Source of the DNA: a virus | Length of the DNA: 41,984 bases | Strand: one strand, 5' to 3' | IMG/VR virus record: IMGVR_UViG_3300021513_000009 | Location: 1-41,984 of that record | Shown here: piece after piece, positions 5,407 to 12,545 of the stretch | How the letters are laid out: every line of letters begins with the position of its first letter | How positions within the stretch are numbered: the first letter of the stretch is position 1 | Notes under the pieces: model-generated | The model's input: only the letters and a program-made list of their open reading frames with translations | Databases searched by the model: none | What the model was told of the DNA's origin: nothing | Made by a program: the position numbers and the translations under genes

Positions 5407-6846
5407 TTATTCCGCATCGTCATCGTATTGGGGTCCGAGTTTTTTGTGATGATCAATATTGGCGATCTGCCCCAGCACGGAAGTGCGACGATAAAAGGCC
5501 ATAACTACGGCATCGGCTCGATCTGGGGAATCGCCTACACGTTTCCTATAAACCTTTTTAGATTCCAATTCCATCTGACCCTTTTTATTGTAGTTATATT
5601 TTCTTGAGCTGAGTTGTGCGATTAAAATGTCATCATCTGGTAAATGAACGACGCCTTCCTTTAATAAATTAGCTAATTCGAAATAGGCTTCAGTAATTTT
5701 ATTGGCATACATTCGAGAGGCGGGGATGCCATGGTTGTGAAAAGTGAAAACTTTACGATCTCCAACTTGAGCCCGTTTGATCATAGCTTGGCCGATGCCG
5801 GTAGCGTCAATAACGAACTCACACTCATTATTTTTCCAGCCCATTTGGCGTTGTCTATCGAAAGCGTATTGTAAAGCATCGTCAGGCTCGCACCGGGCTT
5901 TAGCCCAAAGATGTATCAAAGACCAGCCAATCCGTTGAGCCACTACGTTTTCGTCTCCGCCCATACGAGCGAAGTCGATGCCGATAGCTTTGGTGTAGCC
6001 TCCAATTTCAGCACACACGAGAGAATCAGCTTGAGTAGCGGTCACGCACCATTCCGGGTCAATAACCACGTCTGGATCTTTACTAGGAAAGAGCCCTAAA
6101 ACACGAATTCGATAAATGTCGGATTCTTCTCCATAAGAATCTTTCATTTTATGAATATGATCTTCGCTGACGAGTGGGGTATCCAAGGCGGAGAACGTGA
6201 GGCAATGCCAGTGCGGACGGTTCTTGGAGAAACAGGCTCCAAAATCCGTGTTGCTGGCGGTCGGGTTGGAAATCGCTAAGGTCAAGTTATCGTCTCCAGA
6301 CTGCGTGCCAATCAAAGTCTCCCAAATCCCAGTTTCAATACCCGTGGCCTCTTCAACGATGATGTATTGGTGGTCTGCATGACGTCCGGCAATAGCTTCC
6401 ACCTTCGAGGCAGTCACCAATCGAATAGCCCAGTCAGGATTTTTCGTACCGAACTGGACGGAAGTCTTAGTGGTGTGGATAAATTTTTGCAAGAAAGGGT
6501 GGGCGTTTTTGAAAGTGCGTCGAAATTCTGCCAACCACACTTGCTTCGCATGGTGCATAGCCGGAGAAGTGACGTAACAGATTGCGCCCGGCCAGCGCAG
6601 GGTCCACCAGGCAGCGGCCACGTTCGTGATCGTGGTTTTTCCGCAACCTTGTCCGGACTTGATGGCGATTTGCTTCTTGTATTTAAATCCGGACGGGCGG
6701 AGGGCTTCGTTTTGAATGAGTCGTAAAGCCTCTTTTTGTTGTTCAGTAGGTTCAAAACGAAGACCCTCCCGACAGAACAGAAAAATATCATTTCTGATCC
6801 GTTCGTAAAAGCCCGCCCACAGATTTAAATAGTCTTTTACAACCAA
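5407..6846 (-). CDS. terL: Terminase large subunit (packaging ATPase-nuclease)
   Basis: This 479-residue protein is the ATP-driven motor that moves DNA into the prohead and cuts the concatemer. The N-terminal ATPase shows Walker A SGQGCGKTT (64-72), Walker B YIIVEEA (161-167) and a SNPTAS coupling segment (193-198). The C-terminal RNase H-like nuclease shows GIDFARMGGDEN (Asp291), FVIDATGIG (Asp347) and SPDRADAVVMAF (Asp442/Asp445). It starts at TTG 6846 inside the end of the upstream membrane protein gene, suggesting coupling; no ATG is available nearby. Unusually, it lies downstream of the lysis-type genes and about 25 kb from the portal. Confidence 0.95.
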   Translation of the reverse strand: MVVKDYLNLWAGFYERIRNDIFLFCREGLRFEPTEQQKEALRLIQNEALRPSGFKYKKQIAIKSGQGCGKTTITNVAAAWWTLRWPGAICYVTSPAMHHAKQVWLAEFRRTFKNAHPFLQKFIHTTKTSVQFGTKNPDWAIRLVTASKVEAIAGRHADHQYIIVEEATGIETGIWETLIGTQSGDDNLTLAISNPTASNTDFGACFSKNRPHWHCLTFSALDTPLVSEDHIHKMKDSYGEESDIYRIRVLGLFPSKDPDVVIDPEWCVTATQADSLVCAEIGGYTKAIGIDFARMGGDENVVAQRIGWSLIHLWAKARCEPDDALQYAFDRQRQMGWKNNECEFVIDATGIGQAMIKRAQVGDRKVFTFHNHGIPASRMYANKITEAYFELANLLKEGVVHLPDDDILIAQLSSRKYNYNKKGQMELESKKVYRKRVGDSPDRADAVVMAFYRRTSVLGQIANIDHHKKLGPQYDDDAE

Positions 6847-7094
6847 TGCGCCAAAGCCGCTCCCAAAATAGTCAAACCCAAGGCTCCTAGCATAGAAAAG
6901 AGAATCTTGAGTTTTACACTATTGACCTTTACTTCAGCTTTGAGCCCCGGACGTCCGTTGCCGGACAACATCTCATGAATATCATCTACTCGATTGGCAA
7001 CGTCTTCAAAACGAGAAGTGAAAGCGGCTAAATGGACTTCAACGTTTCGTCCAATGGGGCATTCACTCCATTCAATTTCTATTTTATCAGTCAC
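6837..7094 (-). CDS. XhlA/holin-like membrane protein
   Basis: This 85-residue protein has a soluble, helical N-terminal part (RFEDVANRVDDIHEMLSG, residues 29-46) and one C-terminal membrane segment (FSMLGALGLTILGAALAHWL). This resembles the XhlA hemolysin/holin-associated family. Here the order is soluble domain first, then a membrane anchor. It overlaps the lipoprotein gene by 8 bases and the terminase start by 10 bases. A role in lysis, perhaps partnering the holin-like protein at 7311-7502, is inferred from the topology and neighbours. Confidence 0.6.
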   Translation of the reverse strand: MTDKIEIEWSECPIGRNVEVHLAAFTSRFEDVANRVDDIHEMLSGNGRPGLKAEVKVNSVKLKILFSMLGALGLTILGAALAHWL

Positions 7095-7314
7095 TCGCGG
7101 CCTCCTTAAGCAGTTTGCGCAGCAATTCGCTGGTCTTCAAGTAAACCTGACGAACCAAATCCGAAAGAGTCTTGTCAGCCTTGACGTAAGCGTCGTGACG
7201 GTCAAGAACCTTAATCAGCGGAGACTGAATCGCTTTTACGGAAATCATATCAGTCTTGCAACCAGAAAAACTCAAAGCACCCAGAAACACGAAACCCATG
7301 AAAAACTTTCTCAT
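7087..7314 (-). CDS. Small lipoprotein, candidate outer-membrane spanin
   Basis: This 75-residue protein begins MRKFFMGFVFLGALSFSGC: a basic start, a hydrophobic core and a lipobox-like FSGC with Cys19 as the lipidation site. The -3 residue is Phe rather than the preferred Leu. The mature part is a charged helix (VKADKTLSDLVRQVYLKTSELLRKLLKEAA). Between a holin-like gene and an XhlA-like gene, a role as an o-spanin that helps disrupt the outer membrane is plausible, and it implies a Gram-negative host. Its ATG overlaps the previous stop as ATGA. I prefer this start over the upstream frame, which would bury the signal peptide. Confidence 0.65.
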   Translation of the reverse strand: MRKFFMGFVFLGALSFSGCKTDMISVKAIQSPLIKVLDRHDAYVKADKTLSDLVRQVYLKTSELLRKLLKEAASD

Positions 7315-7502
7315 TTCTTGTTGATCTCCTTTCCGAGGTCCGCAAAACCCTGGCCGAAAATATAAACCAGCAACGGTGCAGCCGCCGCCAGGGCTTTCCA
7401 ATACTCAACATCATAACCCCACTGAGCTACAACACAACCAACCGTAGTGGCAAGAGCCGTAACAAACTTTTTGGACGCAAACAAAGCCTTAAGTACCTTC
7501 AT
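7311..7502 (-). CDS. Holin-like small membrane protein
   Basis: This 63-residue protein has two hydrophobic segments (about residues 12-27 and 36-52) separated by a short acidic turn (WGYDVEYW), and ends in a charged tail (GFADLGKEINKK). The size, two-pass layout and charged tail match class II phage holins and related membrane proteins ending in a GxADxGKE motif. Holins time lysis by opening the inner membrane. It has a clear AAAGGAG ribosome site and shares an ATGA overlap with the downstream lipoprotein gene. No endolysin was found beside it, so the assignment rests on topology and context. Confidence 0.65.
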   Translation of the reverse strand: MKVLKALFASKKFVTALATTVGCVVAQWGYDVEYWKALAAAAPLLVYIFGQGFADLGKEINKK

Positions 7503-7514
7503 ATTTTTTCTCCT

Positions 7515-7802
7515 TTATTGCAATAGTGCAGCAGCGGTACGTAAAATACTCTTCAAAATCAAATAGAATGTCTTTTTTGATTTTTTATTAAGTCGTAAAC
7601 GATAAATTTCTAGAATGATTGCAACTTGATCAGCTAGCTCATCCGTTAAACCGGCATGGTTTTTCTGCACTGCCTTAGTTCCCAAAGCAGCAATTTCTTT
7701 TAACGCAATCATTAAATCTTCTGGCGGATTTTTTACTTCTTCTTTAATGAATTCACTTAAAATATTTGTAATTTCTTTTTGTAACTTTTTTAAATCACTC
7801 AT
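7515..7802 (-). CDS. Hypothetical helical protein (95 aa)
   Basis: This 95-residue, almost entirely helical protein has a lysine-rich start (MSDLKKLQKEITNILSEFIKEEV) and a C-terminus that becomes hydrophobic (FYLILKSILRTAAALLQ), possibly an amphipathic or membrane-associated helix. No family is recognised. Its ATG overlaps the end of the upstream gene by 8 bases and follows GAGG, so it is coupled. It lies between a possible small terminase gene and the holin-like gene, so either a packaging or a lysis accessory role would fit. Confidence 0.65.
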   Translation of the reverse strand: MSDLKKLQKEITNILSEFIKEEVKNPPEDLMIALKEIAALGTKAVQKNHAGLTDELADQVAIILEIYRLRLNKKSKKTFYLILKSILRTAAALLQ

Positions 7803-8688
7803 CAGTTGGGGCCTCCTCTTTTTCTTCGGTTGGGATGGCTTCGGCTTCTATAATGTCTTCCATCTTTTTTACAAAATCGTCACCTTCTTGAATGGCTAAT
7901 GGTACAGGCTTATTTAGACCCAGCAATTTATTCAATGTCTTGATTGCCATAAGTTCTGTACGAAAATTTTGATCTAATTTACAACGACGAATTAGATCTT
8001 CCAATCGTAAAACGCTAATAGCACGAAGCACTTCCTGGGGAGCCATGGTTACTGGAAGTGCTAAAGATTGTGCCATATTTATTAGCTCAAACGACTCCTC
8101 TAAAGTCAAGTAATATTCTTCTTGCAAACGATTTGCCGCCGTTTTAAAATTACTATCAATTAGCCAATCTAAAACATCCTGAATAATTGTTTCTTCCCAA
8201 AGCATGAGCGTGTCTGGAGCAGGCCAATATTCTTCTGGTACATTAAGAAGAGCTTCCAGAGTGTAACGATTTTTTACTTTTTCATGCATCGCCAATTTAT
8301 AGCCGATCAGTCTCATGACAGCCACCCAATTGCTTCTCTCGGCCGGGACTTCCGGGGGCTGGAGGGGGGCAGGGGTGATCTGGAGGCTCCGGAGGGCCAG
8401 ATCATGGACCTCAGGAGCCCCCTGGAAGCTCTTGACGGGACGTTCCCACGGCGAAGGGTCTATGTTGGTAGCGGCTCGCAACAGCTCTCCATGGCGCAAT
8501 ATGCCCTTTAGGTGAGCCAGCTTGCGGGTCAAGCGCCAAGCCATAGCAACCACCGCTTCGTTGTTAGGACGGGGAACTCCAGCGAAGAGGTCTACAAAGA
8601 ACTCGTGGATCTCCTGATCCCGCTGATAGGACTCTTTTTTCCGTTCAATATTTTCGGGAAAATCAAACATGTCCTTGTTACGCTTCAT
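7795..8688 (-). CDS. Unknown phage protein, possible small terminase subunit
   Basis: This 297-residue protein has no recognised motif. The N-terminal part is charged and helical (residues 1-70), followed by a proline-rich linker (APLQPPEVPAERSN, about 106-119). A helical body carries WLIDSNFKTAANRLQEEY, then RLEDLIRRCKLDQNF and KTLNKLLGLNKP, and the tail is acidic (EEKEEAPTDE). A helical DNA-binding-type region followed by an acidic tail, five genes upstream of the terminase large subunit, makes a small terminase subunit possible. The ribosome site at 8688 is weak, and an alternative ATG lies at 8670. The function is therefore an inference. Confidence 0.6.
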   Translation of the reverse strand: MKRNKDMFDFPENIERKKESYQRDQEIHEFFVDLFAGVPRPNNEAVVAMAWRLTRKLAHLKGILRHGELLRAATNIDPSPWERPVKSFQGAPEVHDLALRSLQITPAPLQPPEVPAERSNWVAVMRLIGYKLAMHEKVKNRYTLEALLNVPEEYWPAPDTLMLWEETIIQDVLDWLIDSNFKTAANRLQEEYYLTLEESFELINMAQSLALPVTMAPQEVLRAISVLRLEDLIRRCKLDQNFRTELMAIKTLNKLLGLNKPVPLAIQEGDDFVKKMEDIIEAEAIPTEEKEEAPTDE

Positions 8689-9497
8689 CCTTTATATTGT
8701 TTGATCATTTCTAGGATAAATTTGGCCGGAACTGCAAAGCCGATTCCATCGCCCTGCATCCCAGCATTTGTTTGTCCAATCAGTTCTCCATTGCGATCAA
8801 ACAAACCTCCCCCAGAATTACCCGGATTGAGCGGGGCGTCAAATTGCATCATCTCTATCATTTCCACGGCTCCCGGCGGAGGTGTGCCCCCCTTTCGTAC
8901 TCGAATCATTACCAGCCTCCTACGAGGGAAAGTTTCCAGCCGTAGGTAGAAACTTCTCCCCAGGGCGGAGAGAATTCCCGAAGAGACAGAATGCCCCAGG
9001 GCGAAGGGGTTTCCGGCCACCATGACGGACTCACCAACCAGAGCCTTTCGGGTGGAGATCTTCACGAAAGAGTAAGGGGTTTTTCGTTTAGGAAGCTGTC
9101 CCAGGGCTAGATCGTGTTCTTTCCACAGGCGCACTACCTTGAGCTGAGTCTTGGTCCCATCGGAGAATGTAACCGTGACCTTGACGGTCCAATCAGGGCA
9201 CGCCAGGACGTGATAGGCGGACACCACGAGGCCGTCGGGGGAAACAACGATTCCAGACCCCCACCAACGTTGCGGTCGTTGAGGGACGTCCTCGTCGTTC
9301 TGAGGCGGTGGCGGGAAGGCATCCATCTGAATCTGGACGACGGCAGGCAGGACCTTCTTCGCCAAGGAGATTGTCCAAGTACCTCGCAAATCCAAAGGCT
9401 CAATCGTGCTTACTATCCAAGCCAATAGACTAAATACCGTGATAGCAATGGCTATACTAATGCCCCAATCTTTCAAACCCTTTAGAAAGTTTCGCAT
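8685..9497 (-). CDS. Membrane-anchored HtrA/Deg-like serine protease
   Basis: This 270-residue protein has an N-terminal membrane anchor (about residues 11-32) and then a trypsin-fold protease of the HtrA/Deg family. The catalytic triad is visible: His96 in SAYHVLA, Asp129 in EHDLALGQL and Ser228 in NPGNSGGGLF. A proline-rich stretch (FPPPPQ) precedes the protease. There is no PDZ domain, unlike most bacterial HtrA proteins. The topology puts the catalytic part on the periplasmic or outer face. It may act on host envelope proteins, on phage lysis or superinfection factors, or as a stress protease. It starts at ATG after GAGGAG and precedes the lysis-type genes. Confidence 0.9.
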   Translation of the reverse strand: MRNFLKGLKDWGISIAIAITVFSLLAWIVSTIEPLDLRGTWTISLAKKVLPAVVQIQMDAFPPPPQNDEDVPQRPQRWWGSGIVVSPDGLVVSAYHVLACPDWTVKVTVTFSDGTKTQLKVVRLWKEHDLALGQLPKRKTPYSFVKISTRKALVGESVMVAGNPFALGHSVSSGILSALGRSFYLRLETFPRRRLVMIRVRKGGTPPPGAVEMIEMMQFDAPLNPGNSGGGLFDRNGELIGQTNAGMQGDGIGFAVPAKFILEMIKQYKG

Positions 9498-10151
9498 CTA
9501 ATTCTCCTCAAAATCTTTGGTTTTCATCTTGGTGATAATTCTCCGACCCATTCGATCCAACAATTCAAATTGGGGACGAAGCACCATGCCCTCAGCTTTA
9601 GTTCCTGGTTTTGCTCCTTTTAAACACGATTCAAAACCGTTCTCTACAATTTCCAAAGCACGCCATAGAGTTCCTCTTCCCAGACACGGAGCCACTTGCA
9701 CGTTAAAATATTGTGCAAATAATTCTACTTGTTCGCGCTTCAACCAAACCGGACCAATTCTTACATCGAAAAGAACAAATTGATAAGTGGGAGATAGATT
9801 TCCTCCTTTCTGGATTTTTGGTCCCAACCCTTCACCAAAAAGAACAACTTCATCTGGTTTAGTATCGTGGCCGGAAAGAATAGTCAATTCGTTACTGGAG
9901 AAGTGTCGATCTAAAAATTCTAATAATTCAGGTCTCAATTCGGCTTTGTCAGTACGACCTTTAAAGATTGCTTCTTTACCATCGGGAGAAAAAGAGACTC
10001 GAACATTCATTCCATCTAATTTTTCGTAGCAAACCCAAAAGTTATCGGCCAAATATTCAAATTCTGGGCAAGACCACTTTTCAAAAATAAATTTGTGAGT
10101 CTTTGGATCGCGCTTCCACGGCGAATGAATTTTAGGATATTCAATCATCAT
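9498..10151 (-). CDS. RNA ligase (nucleotidyltransferase family)
   Basis: This 217-residue protein carries the motifs of ATP-dependent RNA ligases: motif I YEKLDGMNVRV with adenylation Lys44, motif IIIa LFGEGLG, motif IV KAEGMVLRP and motif V IITKMKTKDF. It is a compact adenylyltransferase domain without an evident C-terminal domain, close to the small Rnl2-like enzymes. Phage RNA ligases repair host-nicked tRNAs or seal RNA. No polynucleotide kinase partner is recognised here, although a HAD-type phosphatase gene lies downstream in the operon. The ATG at 10151 follows AAGGA at 8 bases and is preferred over longer frames. Confidence 0.88.
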   Translation of the reverse strand: MMIEYPKIHSPWKRDPKTHKFIFEKWSCPEFEYLADNFWVCYEKLDGMNVRVSFSPDGKEAIFKGRTDKAELRPELLEFLDRHFSSNELTILSGHDTKPDEVVLFGEGLGPKIQKGGNLSPTYQFVLFDVRIGPVWLKREQVELFAQYFNVQVAPCLGRGTLWRALEIVENGFESCLKGAKPGTKAEGMVLRPQFELLDRMGRRIITKMKTKDFEEN

Positions 10152-10230
10152 TGCGATTTTCCTTGAAAAGAAAATATCCATAAAGAGCAACGGCTGCTAC
10201 AATCATCCAAGCAAGAATATCAAGCACCAT
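10141..10230 (-). CDS. Tiny single-pass membrane peptide (29 aa)
   Basis: This 29-residue ORF starts at ATG 10230 after GGAG at 7 bases and ends in TGA 10141. It is a single hydrophobic span (ILAWMIVAAVALYGYFLF) followed by a charged tail (KENRNDD). It overlaps the end of the coiled-coil gene by 11 bases and the start of the RNA ligase gene by 11 bases, which fits translational coupling and supports its being real. It could be a lysis or envelope peptide; size and topology are the only clues. Confidence 0.6.
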   Translation of the reverse strand: MVLDILAWMIVAAVALYGYFLFKENRNDD

Positions 10231-10462
10231 TTTCAGTCTCCTTTTTAGTGGCTTTATCTTCTTCAGTTGTCGCATCTTTTTTAGAAATTTTATTTTTCAT
10301 ATTCTTTTCATGCAAAGAAACAATAACCTTCAAAAGAGCGCGTAATCTTTGAACTTGCTTAATGAGCTTTTGACGATCTTCGTTATACCGATCAGCTCTT
10401 TGTCGAGCCTCAATTAATTGCCTGCGAAGATCGGTAATTGTTTTTTCAAGTTCATCTTTCAT
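10220..10462 (-). CDS. Small coiled-coil protein (80 aa)
   Basis: This 80-residue protein is predicted to be one long heptad helix (LEKTITDLRRQLIEARQRA... to about residue 55), followed by a lysine/glutamate/threonine-rich tail (KKDATTEEDKATKKETENGA). The ATG at 10462 shares its A with the previous TAA (TAATG) and follows GGGGG at 6 bases. Coiled coils of this kind often mediate oligomerisation. Nothing indicates a specific partner. Confidence 0.7.
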   Translation of the reverse strand: MKDELEKTITDLRRQLIEARQRADRYNEDRQKLIKQVQRLRALLKVIVSLHEKNMKNKISKKDATTEEDKATKKETENGA

Positions 10463-10731
10463 TATAACCCCCAAGATTTTAAATCAATGTCTGCCGTGTT
10501 TACGAGAAGAAAACATTCTCCAGGTTTGATACCTAGGGCAGTTACCATTCCCCTAGAGAGTCGCGTTTTGTTAGAAACATTTTTAGTTCTCCAGAAATAC
10601 CACTGTGGGCGATTCTTGGCTCCCTTCGGTCCATAGTACCCCTTTTGCGGGATCTCATCTCGCACAATGTACGCCTCACAAAAATGGTCGGGATGTTTCT
10701 CCCGCACGATCCAAAGACGGGTCTCAACCAT
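10462..10731 (-). CDS. Hypothetical phage protein (89 aa), first gene after a promoter
   Basis: This 89-residue protein starts at ATG 10731, where GGAG lies 7 bases upstream; an in-frame TTG and ATG slightly upstream are less well placed. It has aromatic-rich segments (RLWIVREKHPDHF, RPQWYFWRTKNV) and no known motif. It is the first gene downstream of the near-consensus promoter at 10759-10786, giving a leader of only about 20 bases. It therefore probably leads the lysis and packaging transcript. Confidence 0.7.
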   Translation of the reverse strand: MVETRLWIVREKHPDHFCEAYIVRDEIPQKGYYGPKGAKNRPQWYFWRTKNVSNKTRLSRGMVTALGIKPGECFLLVNTADIDLKSWGL

Positions 10732-10758
10732 GAACATTCTCCCTTCTGTCAATACTAT

Positions 10759-10786
10759 ATTATACTACAAATTTAAGAAAAGTCAA
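10759..10786 (-). promoter_or_regulatory. Sigma70-type promoter for the leftward lysis/packaging operon
   Basis: On the minus strand TTGACT (10786-10781) is separated by 16 bases from a perfect TATAAT (10764-10759). The predicted start is near 10752, about 20 bases before the first ATG. It is the best promoter I can see in the window and lies exactly between the tail genes and the downstream module. I see no clear terminator for the tail operon ahead of it, so read-through is likely. Confidence 0.85.
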
Positions 10787-10808
10787 GTGATTTTTTAGAA
10801 AATCTGTA

Positions 10809-12533
10809 TTAAAAGAGGTCATCATGATTGTCAGCAACTGCGGTGCCGTTCAGGACGTAGGAACCGTGGACCTTGGCCCATTCTTTTACAATCGCATCTC
10901 CATATACTTTTGCACTTTCATAGACTTGACCTTCATCAAAAACTTGACCATTTCCATAAATTTGTGCAGTTCCATAAACACGAGCTGAACCATAAACTTG
11001 AGCATGTTGAGTAGTATATGCTGTGTCATAAAGACGAGCATTCCCAAAGATTTTAGAATATCCCATCGCTAAAGCTCCACCATAAACATTAGCGTTACCA
11101 TAAATTTTAGCATAATCCAAAACTCTAGCTTGAGAAGAAATACGAGCGTTCTCAAAAACTTCTGCATAAGAATAAACCGCAGCAGAGCTGTAAACTTTGG
11201 CATTGCCATAAATCTTAGCCCAACCATAAATCTTAGCTGCATCAGAAATTTCGGCTTCGTCATAAATTTGAGCATTTTGATAAATATAACCACTAGTGTG
11301 AACTAAAGCAGAGCCATAGATTTTGACATTATCTTGGATATGCGAACCGCCATAGACTTTAGCTTTTCCATAAATTTGAGTATTGGCAAAAGCACTGGTA
11401 TTTTCAAACACCTCGGCCTCTTCAAAAACTTGAGCATTTCCGTAAATTTTGGCGCTACCATAAATTTTAGCTGAATCATAAATGCGAGCGGTTCCGTAAA
11501 TTTCAGCACTACCAAAGACTTCAGCATTGTCATAAACTGTAGCCGTTTCATAAACCTCAGCATCGTCAAAAACTTTAGCCGAACCATAAATATCAGCAAA
11601 GCCATAAACTTGAGCTGAACCATAAACTTTAGCATTCTCAGAGATAGTGACGTTATCTTTAATCTGGGTTGAGCCATAAACTTCAACAGAGTTTTTGATT
11701 TCTACCGCCCCAGACAAATTAGCTGAGCCATAAATTTTAACATCATCAGAAAGTTTAATGTCAGAGCCATTAATTACCACCGTATCAAAAACTTGAACTT
11801 TATCTGATAGGAGGGCTGTGCCGGAAATGCTACTATGTCCATAGACGGAAACTTCATTGGAAAGTTTAAGTGTGCCACTCAAATTAGCATAATCATAAAT
11901 TTTAACATCATCACGGGCGGTAATCGTGCCACTCATTGTGGCATGACCATAAACTTTTACAGAATCCCAAAGAACTACGTCTCCATAAATTTCAGCATCA
12001 CCAAAAACAGAAACATGTTCATGGAGTTGCGCATTTCCATAAATTTTAGCATTTCCTGAAATAGAAACATGGGCTTCTATTTCAGCATTTTCAAATATTG
12101 AAGCAGTGCCACAGACTTTTACATATCCATGTACTTTTGCATTATCAAAGATCTTGGCCTCTTCATAAATTTCTGTCTGGCCAGAAACGATAGCTGCGCC
12201 TTTGATCTCCGCAGAACCATTTACTTCAGCATCATCGAAAATTTGAGCATTGCCGGAGATACGAGCTTCTCCATGTACTTTTGCTTTACCAAAAATCTTG
12301 GCGTCTCCAGAAACGTGAGCCGCACCAAAGATTTCTGCCTCGTCTGAAATAAGGGCGTTCCCAGAAACGCGAGCATCTCCATAAACCTTGGCATTGCCTT
12401 CGATCCAGCAATCTCCGGTTTCACTCAAATTCTCTTTGTTTTCCACCCAGCCGCCAATAGCGCCATCGGAAGTGCGGCGAATTCGAAACAATCCAAAAGG
12501 ACCAACAGGTTTGATGAGTTCATATTGTACCAT
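10809..12533 (-). CDS. Long left-handed beta-helix (hexapeptide-repeat) protein, candidate tail fibre or chaperone
   Basis: This 574-residue protein is almost entirely hexapeptide repeats of the form [AV]-x-[IV]-x-G/D-x, for example AKIYGNAQVFEEAEVFEN. These are the hallmark of left-handed parallel beta-helices. Regular repeats run from about residue 48 to 560, or about 28 coils of 18 residues, which would make a rod near 13-14 nm at the usual 4.8 angstrom rise. The N-terminus (residues 1-45, GGWVENKENLSETGDCWIEG) resembles YdcK-like hexapeptide proteins. As the last tail gene after a beta-helix fibre, a receptor-binding or fibre role is likely. No acyltransferase catalytic loop is seen, though an enzyme cannot be excluded. 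Confidence 0.8.
   Translation of the reverse strand: MVQYELIKPVGPFGLFRIRRTSDGAIGGWVENKENLSETGDCWIEGNAKVYGDARVSGNALISDEAEIFGAAHVSGDAKIFGKAKVHGEARISGNAQIFDDAEVNGSAEIKGAAIVSGQTEIYEEAKIFDNAKVHGYVKVCGTASIFENAEIEAHVSISGNAKIYGNAQLHEHVSVFGDAEIYGDVVLWDSVKVYGHATMSGTITARDDVKIYDYANLSGTLKLSNEVSVYGHSSISGTALLSDKVQVFDTVVINGSDIKLSDDVKIYGSANLSGAVEIKNSVEVYGSTQIKDNVTISENAKVYGSAQVYGFADIYGSAKVFDDAEVYETATVYDNAEVFGSAEIYGTARIYDSAKIYGSAKIYGNAQVFEEAEVFENTSAFANTQIYGKAKVYGGSHIQDNVKIYGSALVHTSGYIYQNAQIYDEAEISDAAKIYGWAKIYGNAKVYSSAAVYSYAEVFENARISSQARVLDYAKIYGNANVYGGALAMGYSKIFGNARLYDTAYTTQHAQVYGSARVYGTAQIYGNGQVFDEGQVYESAKVYGDAIVKEWAKVHGSYVLNGTAVADNHDDLF
10860..12390 (-). repeat. 18-bp coding repeats of the hexapeptide helix
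   Basis: The DNA shows dense imperfect 18-base repeats; on the plus strand ATAAATTTTAGC and ATAAACTTGAGC variants recur dozens of times. They encode the hexapeptides. The identity is high enough that slippage or recombination could change the number of coils. Confidence 0.8.
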
Positions 12534-12545
12534 TGTTCTACTCCA

